A stretch of DNA of 64,000 nt from Pseudeuparius sepicola (GCA_963920635.1 OY987302.1:40985500-41049499), one strand, 5' to 3'; shown: positions 12,060 through 23,220, numbered from the stretch's first letter. The notes: a model not told the origin generated them from the sequence alone. Program-made: numbers and translations.

Positions 12060-12990
12060 ATAGTGTTACCATAATAGGAGAAGACATCGATCTTTTGGTT
12101 TTGCTGACAGCCTTAGGTTCTTCTAAAAGTAACATTTATTTTCTGAAGAGTGGGAGAGGAAACACCCAGCTGTTTTGTATTCTTCCCATTCCTGCAAAGT
12201 GGACACTCAGGATACTCTCTTCCTTCACGCAGTAAGTGGGTGCGACACTACTTCAACACTCTTCGGAATTGCAAACAAGAATGTAATACAAGTATACGAG
12301 AAAAACCCTCGGCTCTCAGAAATAGTTGGTGTTTTCAAAGACTCTTACGCATCACCAAACCAAATTCTTGAAGCTGGAGAGAAGTTCCTAGTGAAATTGT
12401 ACGGTGGTTCCCTTGAAACAGATAATTTGTAATATCTGCGGTACCGAGCATTCTCGTCCAACGTTGAGGGAAAATCGAAATTCCAACTTGCCAGACTGCC
12501 ACCTACAAGATATGCCGCGAAGGATCATTTCTTTAGGACGTACCTCCAAGTACAAACATGGATGAGGATGGAAGGAAGCCGGGAAAAGTTACCATCCTCT
12601 TCGAGCTGGAGCTTAACCAAACGAGGTTAATTAATACTAGAATCTCTCAAATTAAACATATTTATTTATTTATTTACAGGTGTGATCCCCATAACCACGA
12701 CATAGGATGATGCTCCAAACCATGTTCTAAAAATAATTCGATGCAAATGTACTACAGGGGGCCTGTAGCTGCAATAAAACAGGACTTCGGTGCTCTTCCA
12801 TGTGCATGAATTGCGTTGGTACCGCATGCAAAAATTCACCAGAAACGGATTTAAATGAAGAAGACACTGACGCTGAATGCGAAGAACAGACTAACCTCTT
12901 CGACGAAATTATATCTCGGGAGGAAGAAGACGATGCCGACGCCGACATGCTACCAGCGCCAAAGTGGTCAAGGCGTACTACAGATGCCTG
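12060..12990 (+). pseudogene. C-terminal half of a GCDTT (PIN/FEN-like) insect gene family, frameshifted
   Basis: The pieces in order are a strand with acidic residues (TIIGEDIDLLVLL), then FLHAVSGCDTTSTLFG, an LPPTRYAAKDHFFRTY block near 12500, and a Cys-rich tail (CKC..., CSCNKTGLRCSSMC, NCVGTACKN) near 12745-12835. An acidic end follows, with a stop at about 12990. This order matches a widespread, poorly described insect protein family. The acidic strand and the GCD-T motif suggest a PIN/FEN-type nuclease fold, which is inference. At least three frame breaks are present: around 12170, at 12430, and in the Cys-rich part at 12750-12775. It is therefore not functional here. Its 5' half is mirrored in the opposite arm. 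Confidence 0.55.
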
Positions 12991-13127
12991 ACGTTTATTT
13001 TCAATGTGATGATTTTTAATGTAATGTTATATTAAGAATAAAATGCGAATTAGGTATATCATCTAGAATTTACATGTTTTTGGGATTGAAAGAGGGGGTA
13101 TAAATGTGTAAATAAGTGTATCCTGCT

Positions 13128-13560
13128 AAAAACGTATGCTCGGTACCGCAGATCTTCGAAATTATCTGTTTGAAGGGAACCACAGAACAATTTCACTAGG
13201 AACTTCTCTCCAGCTTCAAGAATTTGGTTTGGTGATGCGTCAGAGTCTTTGAAAACACCAACTATTTCTGAGAGCCGAGGGTTTTTCTCGTATACTTGTA
13301 TTACCTTCTTCTTTGCAATTCCGAAGAGTGCTGAAGTAGTGTCAGAGCCACTTACTGCGTGAAGGAAGGGAATATCCTGAGTGTCCACTTTGCAGGAATG
13401 GGAAGAATACAAAACAGCAGGGGTGTTTCCTCTCCCACTCTTCAGAAAATAAATGTTACTTTTAGAAGAACCTAAGGCTGTCAGCAAAACCAAAAGATTG
13501 ATGTCTTCTCCTATTATGGTAACACTATCAGAGAAAGATATGAGTTTGACACGGAAGACG
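13128..13560 (-). pseudogene. Inverted arm copy of the GCDTT-family fragment
   Basis: Mirror copy of 12060-12440. Here one frame runs from LLTALGSSKSNIYFLKSGRG through FLHAVSGSDTTSALFGIA and NPRLSEIVGVF to the LRYRAY block without an internal stop. This arm is better preserved than the other, but GCD has changed to GSD. It ends at the spacer boundary, so the LPPT and Cys-rich parts are absent on this strand. Confidence 0.5.
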
Positions 13561-13944
13561 TGAAAGAGACAAAGATAAAAGATCGTTATCTCATGCTTGG
13601 TTTGATTTGTGGACGGGCCGGAAACAATTTTTGATAATTTGAGAATTTTTTTGTAACTTTGAATCCTTATATCTCGGTGAATACTGAATCAAAAAGTACT
13701 TCTGAAGAGTGATTTTTAAAGGAAATTTAATGATCTTCAACTTTGTAAATAAGTGTATTCTGCAAAAAACGTAAGGTTTGCAAGTTAAAAGCGAAAAACA
13801 GAAACGAGTCCGAAAATGTCGAGGTTTTTCGGTCCTCCCCAAATTAGCACAGGGTCCTCGAGGTCGAAAACTCAGATTTTACTCCGCAGACTACTCACAC
13901 ATAACATGTCAAAATATCATTAACTTCGGAATACTTTCCCGGTA

Positions 13945-14835
13945 GATAGTACCTGCCTGCTGGACTATTAAGAACCTCAAAAATGACACGTCCATTAAAA
14001 TTCTTCCCGCAGACAAAAGAAAAGCCACAGTTGTTATGAACACCGCAACATACGACCAAAAAATCGATGACGTAATGGCCAAAGGAAACTACAAGGTCTT
14101 AAGTGGTGATCCTACCTCCTCAACCGAACGCAAGATCTATCAGACGTTAAGGAAATACCAGGCCTACATTCCAGACAGAACACGCTCTTCTCTCACACCA
14201 CACCATAGCAAGCCCCCGCATCTATGCGGTCTGCCCAAGATCCACAAGCCGAACATGCCTCTTACACCGATAACAAGTTCCAGAGACTCACCGACAAGTG
14301 AACTATCTAAATATCTGCTTCGAATCATTGAACCGCTGCAAGGGAATACAACATCTTTCGTCAAAAACTCTGCACACTTCGTGGAAATTGTCAGCTCTAT
14401 CAAACTTAGCACAGAAGACCGCTTCGTAAGTTTCGACGTCGAGAGCCTATACACCAACGTACCATTAGAAGAATCACTTCGCATCGTAGAAGAAAAGTTA
14501 CGGATTGACCAGACACTGCCGGAAAGAACCAACTTACCTGTGGAAAGAGTTATGGAACTTCTGAGATTTTGCCTACACAACTCATATTTTCAATTAAAAG
14601 ATAATTTCTACATCCAAAAGGACGGCCTGCCAATGGGATCTTCACTTTCACCTGTCATTGCAAACATATACATGGAATGGTTCGAGGAATTAGCAATAAG
14701 GACTGCCACATTTCAACCCAAAACATGGCTGATATACGTTGACGACACCTTCATAGTATGGGACAAAAGCGACGAGGAGTTACATCATTTCCTAGAACAC
14801 ATTAACCAAATCAGAACAACAATAATTAAATTCAC
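13945..14835 (+). pseudogene. PLE reverse transcriptase, 3'-truncated
   Basis: Continuation of the PLE coding region after element A. The frame is open before the first Met at 14036 (ILPADKRKATVVM). RT motif A is SFDVESLYTNVP, motif B is GLPMGSSLSPVIANIY and motif C is IYVDDTFIVW, so the catalytic aspartates are all present. The HLCGLPKIHKP segment is characteristic of Penelope-type RTs. The sequence breaks off at TTAAATTCAC (14835), where an inverted segment starts. The linker and GIY-YIG continue only at about 18749, with roughly 50 bp lost compared with the copy at 9860-9900. Confidence 0.85.
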
Positions 14836-15350
14836 CTGATGTTTGAAGTTTGTAGACAAGTTAGATTGTTGAGTAAAAATCTGTTGTCGGACTTCCATTG
14901 CCTTTATTTATTTCTAAGCTTATCGTTTTCGAGTGAAAATGAGGAGTACAAGAAAGATATTGAGGTTTTATAGACAATATTTGCACAATAATTAATCACT
15001 AATCCTAATCCGTGTTGGCGCCAATGGGTTTCCGCGGTTTTCCCCCGCCTTCTTGACCAGTGGGCGCCAAATGTTGGGAATGTCGACACTGGTCTGGCTG
15101 AATGCTTGTTTGTTTTCTATGTGGACCGCTTCTTTAAATTTTCTTCGGTACCAGTGGGGTTCCTTTTCGATGATTTTCGCATCCGACCGATTCATTCGGT
15201 GTTGATTGGTCCACACGTGTTCTGCTATTCCCGGTCGTAAGGTCTCTCCTTTTTGGTTGTGCTTCTTATGTTCGGTCAGTCTTACGTCTAGAGGCCTCTT
15301 TGTTTCTCCTATATAGACTTGTCCACACTCGCAGGGGACCTCATATATAC
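14836..15350 (-). pseudogene. Inverted PLE 3' segment (GIY-YIG C-terminal half and tail)
   Basis: On the minus strand this reads VPCECGQVYIG..., EHVWTNQHRMNRSDAK, WYRRKFKEAVHIENK and the stop near 14992, followed by the tail and about 50 bp of a next copy's 5' start. Palindrome B interrupts it at 15351. The rest of the same inverted piece is 18704-18748, after the palindrome. It lies between the RT and GIY-YIG of the main forward copy, so it is an inversion-type rearrangement and not a separate insertion. Confidence 0.75.
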
Positions 15351-15973
15351 TAGTCCAAGAGCCCGCTAATTTTTTCTACCTTGAAGAGATCCACAGTTCT
15401 AATATTACGTAATCGATTCGTCGTAATAAGCCGTATACGAAATGATAACGGTGCCACCCGAAATCTTGACGAAAACATGGTTTTTTAATTAAAAATAGGG
15501 CCGTTTTTCATCATCCACGCACGAAATCAACGCTAGAATGTTGTATGTAATGCGTACAATGAAAGAAACATACGGTGCCACGACCCACCCTGCCACAACC
15601 CCTGGCACCGTGGCGGTAAATGGGGTTGCTCAACAGAGTTAACTACCTTTTTCATTATCCACGAACAAAGTTATAGTAAAAGTTGTAAAGGAGGACCTAA
15701 GGAATAAGAAAAACCAACGGTGCCGAACCTCAGCTTGCCAGAAATTCCTGGCACCGTTGGATGAAGTAGCGCGCGATCGGGCCGACTTTTGGAGTGACTG
15801 TACTTTCGGGAAGCCTCGAACGTCAAAACTCTTGAAGTGACTGTACGCCCGAAAACCAGTTTTCGCCACTCGCCACGCTTGCTGCGTTCTCAATCTGTTC
15901 TCTAGCTGCTCTAGTAGGCTTTATCTTTATCCCAACAATCGAAAAGTTTTGAAAGTGTTGTGCACCATTTAAC

Positions 15974-16215
15974 ATGCTTTGTTTTTTGTGCAAAAATTCG
16001 AGTGGAAAATTGATTCCGTATGACGCGGATCATTTTGCGAAGTTATCGCGAATCTTGCATTTTCGAAAATTAAAAAAAATCAAATATTGTGACGTCGAAC
16101 TTCACCGAGATAGTGCGTACCACGTTCCGTGCTTTCAAAAAGTTGTTGTCCTGAAGAAGCAATTCAGGGATGAATTAATAGCATTGTTCCCCGAAAAAAT
16201 TGAGGTAAGCATTTT
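15974..16215 (+). pseudogene. N-terminal zinc-finger-like piece of the GCDTT gene family, left arm
   Basis: Starts MLCFLCKNSSGKLIPYDADH. It has a C-x2-C pair near residue 3, then SRILHFRKLKKIKYCDVELH and AYHVPCFQKVV with further Cys and His, consistent with a zinc-binding module. This resembles the N-terminus of the same insect family whose C-terminal half lies in palindrome A. That match is from memory of the family pattern, not a search. After about 70 residues it runs into the inserted block at 16216, so it is truncated. Function unknown. Confidence 0.45.
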
Positions 16216-16815
16216 TTTCTTGAAATCGGCATTAAAATGTCCCAAAATCGTCATTAAAAGCACAGAAATCGTACAATAATGTAGCCCATTATTGTACGAT
16301 TTTTTCAATAAGTAGGCCTTGGCGAGATGTAAACATCAAACGTCAGACGCGGAGAAATCGCCCGTCAAAAGTGACCAAATATTCAAAACCCGGCCGATAA
16401 AGGCTCATTTAACTGTTCGTACACATTGCGAAATTGTTTCCTATAGAAGCGCAATCCTTCAGTATACATATTTGAGTAAATTTGAAAATCAATAGATTTG
16501 TTGTATAGGCTGCACAAGAAGCAGCAGTTTGGTTTTCCTGTCGGAAGGTGCCGTACGTCATTATACTTGTCCCAGGTAGAGCGATCGGTGAAGTCAAGCA
16601 ACGCCGCGCGTAGTCGGTTCGTGGACGGGTGATCCCTTATTATTATTTTCTTGCCTAATAAAACTTTTTTTCCGATTTCAAAAAAAAATATAATATGTAC
16701 CTCGGCACTGAAGTTCTTTTTATGACTCATGTGGTTTATTTGCCTCGGCCAGAGGCCTCAGCAACTAAACTCCACATGAGTCATAAAAAGTTGAACTTCA
16801 GTGCCTTGGTACATA
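16216..16815 (-). repeat. Repeat C, copy 1 (insert in the left arm of palindrome B)
   Basis: Absent from the right arm, so it was added after the palindrome formed or was lost from one arm. A second copy in opposite orientation lies at about 60135-61665. On the minus strand it contains a frame with KPNCCFLCSLYNKSIDF and NMYTEGLRFYRKQFRNVYEQ ending at 16383. The function is not recognised. It holds two strong hairpins, at 16266-16302 and around 16705-16800 (stem including ACTCCACATGAGTCATAAAAAG). Confidence 0.6.
16266..16302. repeat. Perfect 16-bp stem hairpin in repeat C
   Basis: AAATCGTACAATAATG is followed by a 5-base loop and then its exact inverse. The same hairpin is present in the second copy of repeat C at about 61577-61615. 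Confidence 0.85.
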
Positions 16816-17016
16816 AATAACTATTATGTAAAGCGTGGAAGCAACGTGGTAATGAAATACATAACCTCACATTTACGCCGGAGCTCAATACCGAAATACA
16901 AATTCAACAATTATTTTTGTACATTGCAACAATTGCAGAAGCAGGTCAATGAAATATTTACTTGAAAATATAAATTATAGAAATAAGTATGTCCTCAAAG
17001 GCATACCATATGTATA

Positions 17017-17676
17017 CAGTGTGGAATAGAGACACCTGTGTAAAATTGTTATTTTTGCTCCGATTTTAAAAAACTTTTTTTTGTTGGATAGGTCTTCGAA
17101 AACTGCATCCAATGTATGTGTCAGTTGTTTTGAAAACCAAATGCACACCCAACTGCGATAATTTTTAAACCCCAAAAATTGAGAAAAACACATTAGGCAT
17201 TTTTTATCAAAAAAATTTACCAAAAAATGTTGTTTAGAATGGTAACAAACCCCCAAATCCAAAGTTTCAACAAAATCAAAAAATATTTATTTTCGAAAAA
17301 TGGAGGAGTAAAATTGTTATTTTTGCTCCGATGTCGATGAACTTTTTTTTAGATTGTAGGTTTCAAAAAACTGCATTACTGTGATACAGATTTCTATTAC
17401 AAAAATCAAAGCCTACTTTTGTTGAAACATTGGATTTGGGGGTTTTGGACCATTCTAAACAACATCTTTTAGTAAATTTTTTTGATAAAAAAATGCCTAA
17501 TGTGTTTTTCTCAATTTTTGGGGTTTAAAAATTATCGCAGTTGGATGTGCATTTGATTTTCAAAACAATTGACACATGCATTGGATGCAGTTTTCGAAGA
17601 CCTATCCAACAAAAAAAAGTTTTTTAAAATCGGAGCAAAAGTAACAATTTTACACAGGTGTCTCTATTCCACACTG
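17017..17676. mobile_element. TA-target foldback MITE, family CAGTGTGG (copy 2) at the dyad of palindrome B
   Basis: Ends CAGTGTGGAATAGAGACACC and the exact inverse, flanked by TA (17015-17016 and 17677-17678). It is a relative of 191-911 and shares the internal blocks around TTGCTCCGATTTTA and TTTTTTTTGTT. The sequence outside continues as palindrome (CATATGTA on the left mirrored by TACATATG on the right), so this element lies exactly at the symmetry centre of palindrome B. Confidence 0.85.
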
Positions 17677-17875
17677 TATACATATGGTATGCCTTTGAGG
17701 ACATACTTTTTTCTATAATTTATATTTTCAAGTAAATATTTCATTGACCTGCTTCTGCAATTGTTGCAATGTACAAAAATAATTGTTGAATGTATTTCGG
17801 TATTGAGCTCCGGCGTAAATGTGAGGTTATGTATTTCATTACCACGTTGCTTCCACGTTTTACATAAAAAATGCT

Positions 17876-18108
17876 TACCTCAATTTTTTCGGGGAACAAT
17901 GCTGTTAATTCACCCTGAATTGCTTCTTCAGGACAACAACTTTTTGAAAACACGGAACGTGGTACGCACTATCTCGGTGAAGTTCGACGACACAATATTT
18001 GATTTTTTTTAATTTTCGAATATGCAAGATTCGCGATAACTTCGCAAAATGATCCGCGTCACACGGAATCAATTTTCCACTCGAATTTTTGCACAAAAAA
18101 CAAAGCAT
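17876..18108 (-). pseudogene. N-terminal zinc-finger-like piece of the GCDTT gene family, right arm
   Basis: Mirror of 15974-16215, with small differences (PCDADH in place of PYDADH, HIRKLKK in place of HFRKLKK). Minus-strand frame from 18108. It ends near the GEL/DEL-ALFPEKIEV block, after which the right arm joins directly to the inner arm sequence without repeat C. Confidence 0.45.
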
Positions 18109-18748
18109 GTTAAATGGTGCACAACACTTTCAAAACTTTTCGATTGTTGGGATAAAGATAAAGCCTACTAGAGCAGCTAGAGAACAGATTGAGAACGCAG
18201 CAAGCGTGGCGAGTGGCGAAAACTGGTTTTCGGGCGTACAGTCACTTCAAGAGTTTTGACGTTCGAGGCTTCCCGAAAGTACAGTCACTCCAAAAGTCGG
18301 CCCGATCGCGCGCTACTTCATCCAACGGTGCCAGGAATTTCTGGCAAGCTGAGGTTCGGCACCGTTGGTTTTTCTTATTCCTTAGGTCCTCCTTTACAAC
18401 TTTTACTATAACTTTGTTCGTGGATAATGAAAAAGGTAGTTAACTCTGTTGAGCAACCCCATTTACCGCCACGGTGCCAGGGGTTGTGGCAAGGTGAGTC
18501 GTGGCACCGTATGTTTTGGATGATGAAAAAGGTATATGTTGTTGAAAAACGGCCCTATTTTTAATTAAAAAAACCATGTTTTCGTCAAGATTTCGGGTGG
18601 CACCGTTATCATTTCGTATACGGCTTATTGCGACGAATCGATTACGTAATATTAGAACTGTGGATCTCTTCAAGGTAGAAAAAATTAGCGGGCTCTTGGA
18701 CTATACACTCTTTGTCACTGAAATGATTCGCTGGTTTGGTTTTCGTAA

Positions 18749-19722
18749 GTGCGTGTACTAGTTAGCCGTTGCCATGAGAAAATCCAAACCACCGTATATA
18801 GAAGGAAAACGCACACTGGTCAATACCTCCACTACAATTCGAATCACTCAACATCAATAAAGAAAGGAATCATCAAAACACTCTATCAAAGAGGAACTAC
18901 AATATGTAACACAGAAAGAGCACTGAAAGAAGAAATCGGAAACATCAAAATTGACCTCTTAGGCAACGGATTCTCATTGAACACCATTGAAGACTCTATC
19001 GCCAAATGCACCAAAACAAAAGGCAACCAAGAGCAAGAGGGACAAGAAAAGAAGGTGGTCATACCATATATCAAGGGTGTCTCCGAGAAAATTAAAAGAA
19101 TTGCCAGCCAATACAAGGTTCGAACATTCTTCCAGTCATCTTCCACCCTCCGATCCACACTGACGAAAACAAAACCAGCGAATCATTTCAGTGACAATCA
19201 TTTCAGTGACAAAGAGTGTATATATGAGGTCCCCTGCGAGTGTGGACAAGTCTATATAGGAGAAACAAAGAGGCCTCTAGACGTAAGACTGACCGAACAT
19301 AAGAAGCACACCCAAAAAGGAGAGACCTTACGATCGGTAATAACAGAACACGTGTGGACCAATCAACACCGAATGAATTGGTCGGATGCGAAAATCATCG
19401 AAAAGGAACCCCACTGGTACCGAAGAAAATTTAAAGAAGCAGTCCACATAGAAAACAAACAAGCATTCAGCCAGACCAGTGTCGACTTTCCCAACATTTG
19501 GCGCCCACTTGTCAAGAAGGCGGGGGAAAACCGCGGAAACCCATTGGCGCCAACACGGATTAGGATTAGTGATTAATTATTATGCAAATATTGTCTATAA
19601 AACCTCAATATCTTTCTTGTACTCCTCATTTTCACTCGAAAACGATCTGAGATTTGTTCTGATCGAAACGTCGTGCTCAGAAATAAATAAAGACAATGGA
19701 AGTCCGACATCAGATTTTTACT
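18749..19722 (+). pseudogene. PLE linker, GIY-YIG endonuclease and 3' tail (best preserved)
   Basis: Open frame of about 275 residues ending near 19576. After a short broken start it has a basic linker (KGIIKTLYQRGTTICNTERA), then CIYEVPCECGQVYIGETKR, EHVWTNQHRM, and WYRRKFKEAVHIENK to the end ...APTRIRISD. This is a full GIY-YIG module. A short tandem repeat of the NHFSD block just before CIYE is a local duplication (about 15 bp). The tail contains CGAAACGTCGTGC and then 28 bp of a next copy's start, up to the target duplication at 19723. Together with 13945-14835 it forms the main forward element. Confidence 0.8.
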
Positions 19723-19736
19723 GAAAATGTATATTG

Positions 19737-22570
19737 CCACTAGCCCGAAAATGGGGCACCTAAACCTGTCAATATCTGACGTTCTATAAGTATATTAGTT
19801 TTTCTACAACTATTATTACCTATATAAAAGTGTTTGAGTTCAAACTGGTTTTTTATAATTTAATTAGGATTTTGAACATAAACAAATAAAAAAAATTTAA
19901 CACAAATATTAACAAAATATTGCTTACAACATTAAAATTTCCTATCGCCGAAATTTTTCTCTATTTTTTTTTAATTTACCAACATTTATTTCATACACAG
20001 CGGATAGAATAGCGTAAACTCGGTCTCAAAATACTATACTAGTTGATGATTTACCATTTTCTACTCGGTTGTTGGCAGGGCGCCAGTGCCGTGTTTTCAT
20101 AGAGGGGATGAATTATAGAAAAATCTCGGCGCTATAGGAAAAAAAAAATATTAAGAAAAGTGGTTCAGAATGACCATCTCTATTACCCAAAAAAGGATGC
20201 CAGTTATTTCAGACTCACCCTGTATTGGTGTCTACTTACAGTTATAAACAATCTTTGAAAAAATTTCTGGAATTATGTACAGTTTTAGTTTTAATAAACT
20301 ACGTTTATGGAGCTGAGACTGTAATAGTATCAATTGGCCAATCAGGCTCTTTTTTATTCAACTGTTACCATGGAAACTGAAAAAAAAAAACAAATAAAAT
20401 AATCTTAAACTACCTGTGAAACAAAAAACTCTTATAGAGAATACCTTTTCCTAGAAAATGAAACAAGTTTACAAATATCTAAGTTTATCTCTGGACGCAC
20501 TCTTTACACAATGCTGTAAATATTCATATTTTCCTGTTAAATAGAACAACGTGGATTTTATTATGTAGTTTAGTGAAATCATACCATACTGAACCATTCG
20601 TTTTACCAGTGTTGAAGGTATTTAGTACACCCCACTAATAATGGTTGCAGTAAATAACTACGTAAAACCTATTTTCTGCAAGTAAACAATGGAATAACGT
20701 TAGGTCTACGAACGCAAATAATAAATCAAATAAAAGTGGTTCATCTAAGATATTCCAAGATAGCAGGTGAACTATAGTAGTTGGCTGTGGCTCGTGGCGT
20801 CATGGTTCGAAACAAATGACTGGTAGAGCGAGAATAATGCCGAACGTTACCTACTACCATTAAAATAATTATTATTGGGCTTGTTCTTTATAACAATAAT
20901 TGTATTGTTTTGACAATGTACTATAAGTTTTTACAGTTACTTTAGCTTTTTATATAAGTTCCGAGAGATTTTCGAGGATTTCCATTTCGTCATTCATTGT
21001 TTCAAGAAAACAGACAAGCTGGTGTAATATATAAAGAACTTATAACACCGAATATTGAGGATATCCTTTAAATGTTTGGTATTTTAGTATTTTAGTTATA
21101 ACTCGACAGCTAAATTATCCCCAAATCAGATTACGAGACGTATTTGAAATATTTCATATCTACTTACCAAGAAGTCGCTTCTTTTTTAAAGACAATGTAT
21201 GTTTAACTTGTTGGTATTATTAGGTAAATGTACCTATACACCTACTTCTGTAACTTGACAGAAAATACTTAGATACATATTTATATCTTTTATATTTTTT
21301 TATAATGTTATAAATCTCTCAAATCTAATATCGATGACAATTCATGAGAGAGAGTGGCTATAATTGAATTAAATAGGAGGATTAGATCGAACTGGAACAC
21401 ATTAGCTTTGTTTCAGAAAAGTTATTCCAGAACTGTTTTCAACCAATCAGATCGCCGAGAATCGGTTCAGAACTGCTGTTGGAACAAACCCATTATCTCT
21501 CCCTCGCTGAAGCGTTAACCGAATATATAGACTTGAATCCCTGTTACCTTAACGCTATATACCTAGCAGTTGTCTGGTAAAAATATTACCCACCTTTAGA
21601 CAATAGCTACCTCATACTGTTAGTTCCAGTCGTCTTATATTTCAATTTTCCCGTTTCGAGCCGCTCTCGAAATAATTGGAAAGGCCTTTCCGCCATTAAG
21701 GTGCAAGCTCGGTGGAAATTTATGTGGAGCTGCAATTGTGAAATTCATGAATTATAATCCGCGGCGGGGCCGATAGAGTGCAAATCATTCGGAACAACTA
21801 ATAACAATGTATCTAACGGCCACCTACAGGATCACGCTCTCGAACTGGTTATTAAACATGAGAGGCGGCGGCACTGTGGCTCAGCGACATACCAATTTTT
21901 AAGATAGATGAAGAGAACACCAATAATTCATCGCTGCAATTTTTTTGTTGGTATTTGCCAATGACGTCTGACGTCATTTGTATTTGCAAAATTTAATTTC
22001 TGTCACACTGGAGTACAATAAATTTGTTTGGTGGCACTAAAAACTACCTGTCATTATCTCATATAGAGATTTTGAACCAGAGCTACTGGTTAATTCATTC
22101 AAATTTGTTTTTCTCAGACTCAAACGAGACGATGTCATAGATTTACAAGCCGATGATGTGACTTTCATAGAATATATAGCATATATAGCATATGAATGAC
22201 ACTTCTGTTACGTTGAAAAATATGTCAGAGAAGAATACAGAGATTTCATTTTGTCAAATGCGTCAAATGGAGCTCAACATTAAATGGCAATAAATTAATC
22301 TATTTTCTTTCACAGTTTTAAATTAAACTATTCTTATAATAAATCAAGAATGCAGTACTTCCTAGTTTGTAGAAACTAGAAACACTATATCAGAAGTGTC
22401 AAAATTGTATAGCTGAGCTACATTTCACACATTATTTGACCAGATGAGCTCTCTATTTTCTATCTTCCCGATGCATATACCTGAAATGAACTTTATGATC
22501 CTAATAGATGACTAGGTGTTGTTCTTGGTCTATTAAACCTGTGAAACAAAAATAAACAGCGTTTTTTTCT
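19737..22570. other. No gene recognised; possible conserved non-coding patch
   Basis: No supportable open frame or RNA gene. At about 21640-21880 the composition is more balanced and non-repetitive (blocks such as CCGCGGCGGGGCCGATAGAG). This could be regulatory DNA of a neighbouring host gene. That is only an inference from composition. Confidence 0.3.
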
Positions 22571-22830
22571 CAAAATGGCCGCCACAATAAGGTGGCACAC
22601 CTCCTCGACATGGGTATCAAATGAAAGGATTTGACGAGTAGAAAACGGTTAAGTTAGTTAAGTGGCGTCATACTTAATCCAATATGGCCGTCGCCCCAAG
22701 ATGGCGGATTACCTATTTCTTCACAACCTACTTGACATGGGTATCAAATGAAAGCATTTGAAGAGTACAAAATGATAAGGTAAGTGACGTCATACCAAAT
22801 CCAATATGACGGATGTCCCAAGATGGGAAT
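22571..22830. repeat. Tandem repeat, about 115-121-bp unit, 2.2 copies
   Basis: Units start at CAAAATGGCCGCC (22571), CAATATGGCCGTCG (22680) and CAATATGACGGATG (22802). Each full unit contains GACATGGGTATCAAATGAAA and a GTGACGTCATAC-type block. Confidence 0.8.
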
Positions 22831-22870
22831 CAAATAGGTACTAAAAAGTACAAAATAAAAAATCTTTTGA

Positions 22871-23220
22871 AAGCAAGCTTTTATTTAAGCCATATACTAA
22901 AACGAATAAAATAAGTTTAGGTTTTTCGTTAAGATAAGTCAATGCCAAATTGCGACAAGTTTTTATAAATCAAAAAGTTTGTCGCGCAAAATGTTCATAA
23001 AAAATTTAAGTACCAGTTAATTTTATTGGGTAGTGATTGGTTGATAAGCAACTACCTACTTTCCAAAGTTGTATTTTCTTTAAAATTCGCACGACAAGCT
23101 TTTTGATTTACAAAAACTTGTCGCAATTTGGCATTGAATTATCTTAACGAAAACCTAAACTTATTTTATTCGTTTTAGTAGGTAGGTACCTACATGGCTT
23201 AAATAAATAAAAGCTTGTTT
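22871..23220. repeat. Foldback repeat, about 350 bp
   Basis: The left arm (AAGCTTTTATTTAAGCCAT, then ACGAATAAAATAAGTTTAGG, then GCCAAATTGCGACAAGTTTT) is mirrored in order on the right. Arms are about 130 bp with a short spacer. The target duplication is not clear. Confidence 0.75.

Larger units (their letters stand above)
11657..13940. mobile_element. Large palindromic (foldback) element A
   Basis: Two arms of roughly 780-810 bp are inverted copies of each other, about 11660-12440 and 13128-13939. Matching outer blocks are GGAAAGTATTCCGAAGTTAA and its inverse. The flanks share GGTA (11653-11656 and 13941-13944), so a 4-bp duplication is possible. The host sequence on both sides is one PLE, which proves insertion. 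Both arms and the spacer carry parts of one protein gene, the GCDTT family. The superfamily is not recognised. Confidence 0.65.
15351..18703. mobile_element. Large palindromic element B, 3.35 kb, inserted in the PLE
   Basis: Termini TAGTCCAAGAGCCCGCTAA and the exact inverse. Flanks share TAC, up to TATAC with microhomology. The interrupted PLE sequence reads through cleanly, which confirms insertion. The arms are nearly identical: an 84-residue frame at 15639-15893 (minus) and 18189-18443 (plus) translates to the same protein. The left arm carries an extra block of about 600 bp (16216-16815). The dyad is occupied by a TA-target MITE. Both arms hold GC-rich GGCACCGT-type short inverted motifs. 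The superfamily is not recognised. Confidence 0.7.
9124..19736. mobile_element. Composite Penelope-like (PLE) insertion with 14-bp target duplication
   Basis: The outer flanks carry the same 14 bases, GAAAATGTATATTG, at 9124-9137 and 19723-19736. Everything between was therefore added to one site. The pieces are: 9138-10329 inverted; 10330-10857 forward 3' part; 10858-14835 forward 5' part and reverse transcriptase; 14836-18748 inverted 3' part; about 18749-19722 forward 3' part. Each 3' tail runs directly into 28-55 bp of the next copy's 5' start, which is the head-to-tail pattern of PLEs. Palindromic elements later split it at 11657 and 15351. Confidence 0.8.

Noticed and set aside
15639..15893. 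84-residue frame, identical at 18189-18443, as a conserved gene
   Set aside because: Identity follows from the palindrome arms. No domain is recognised and the frame spans short GGCACCGT inverted motifs.
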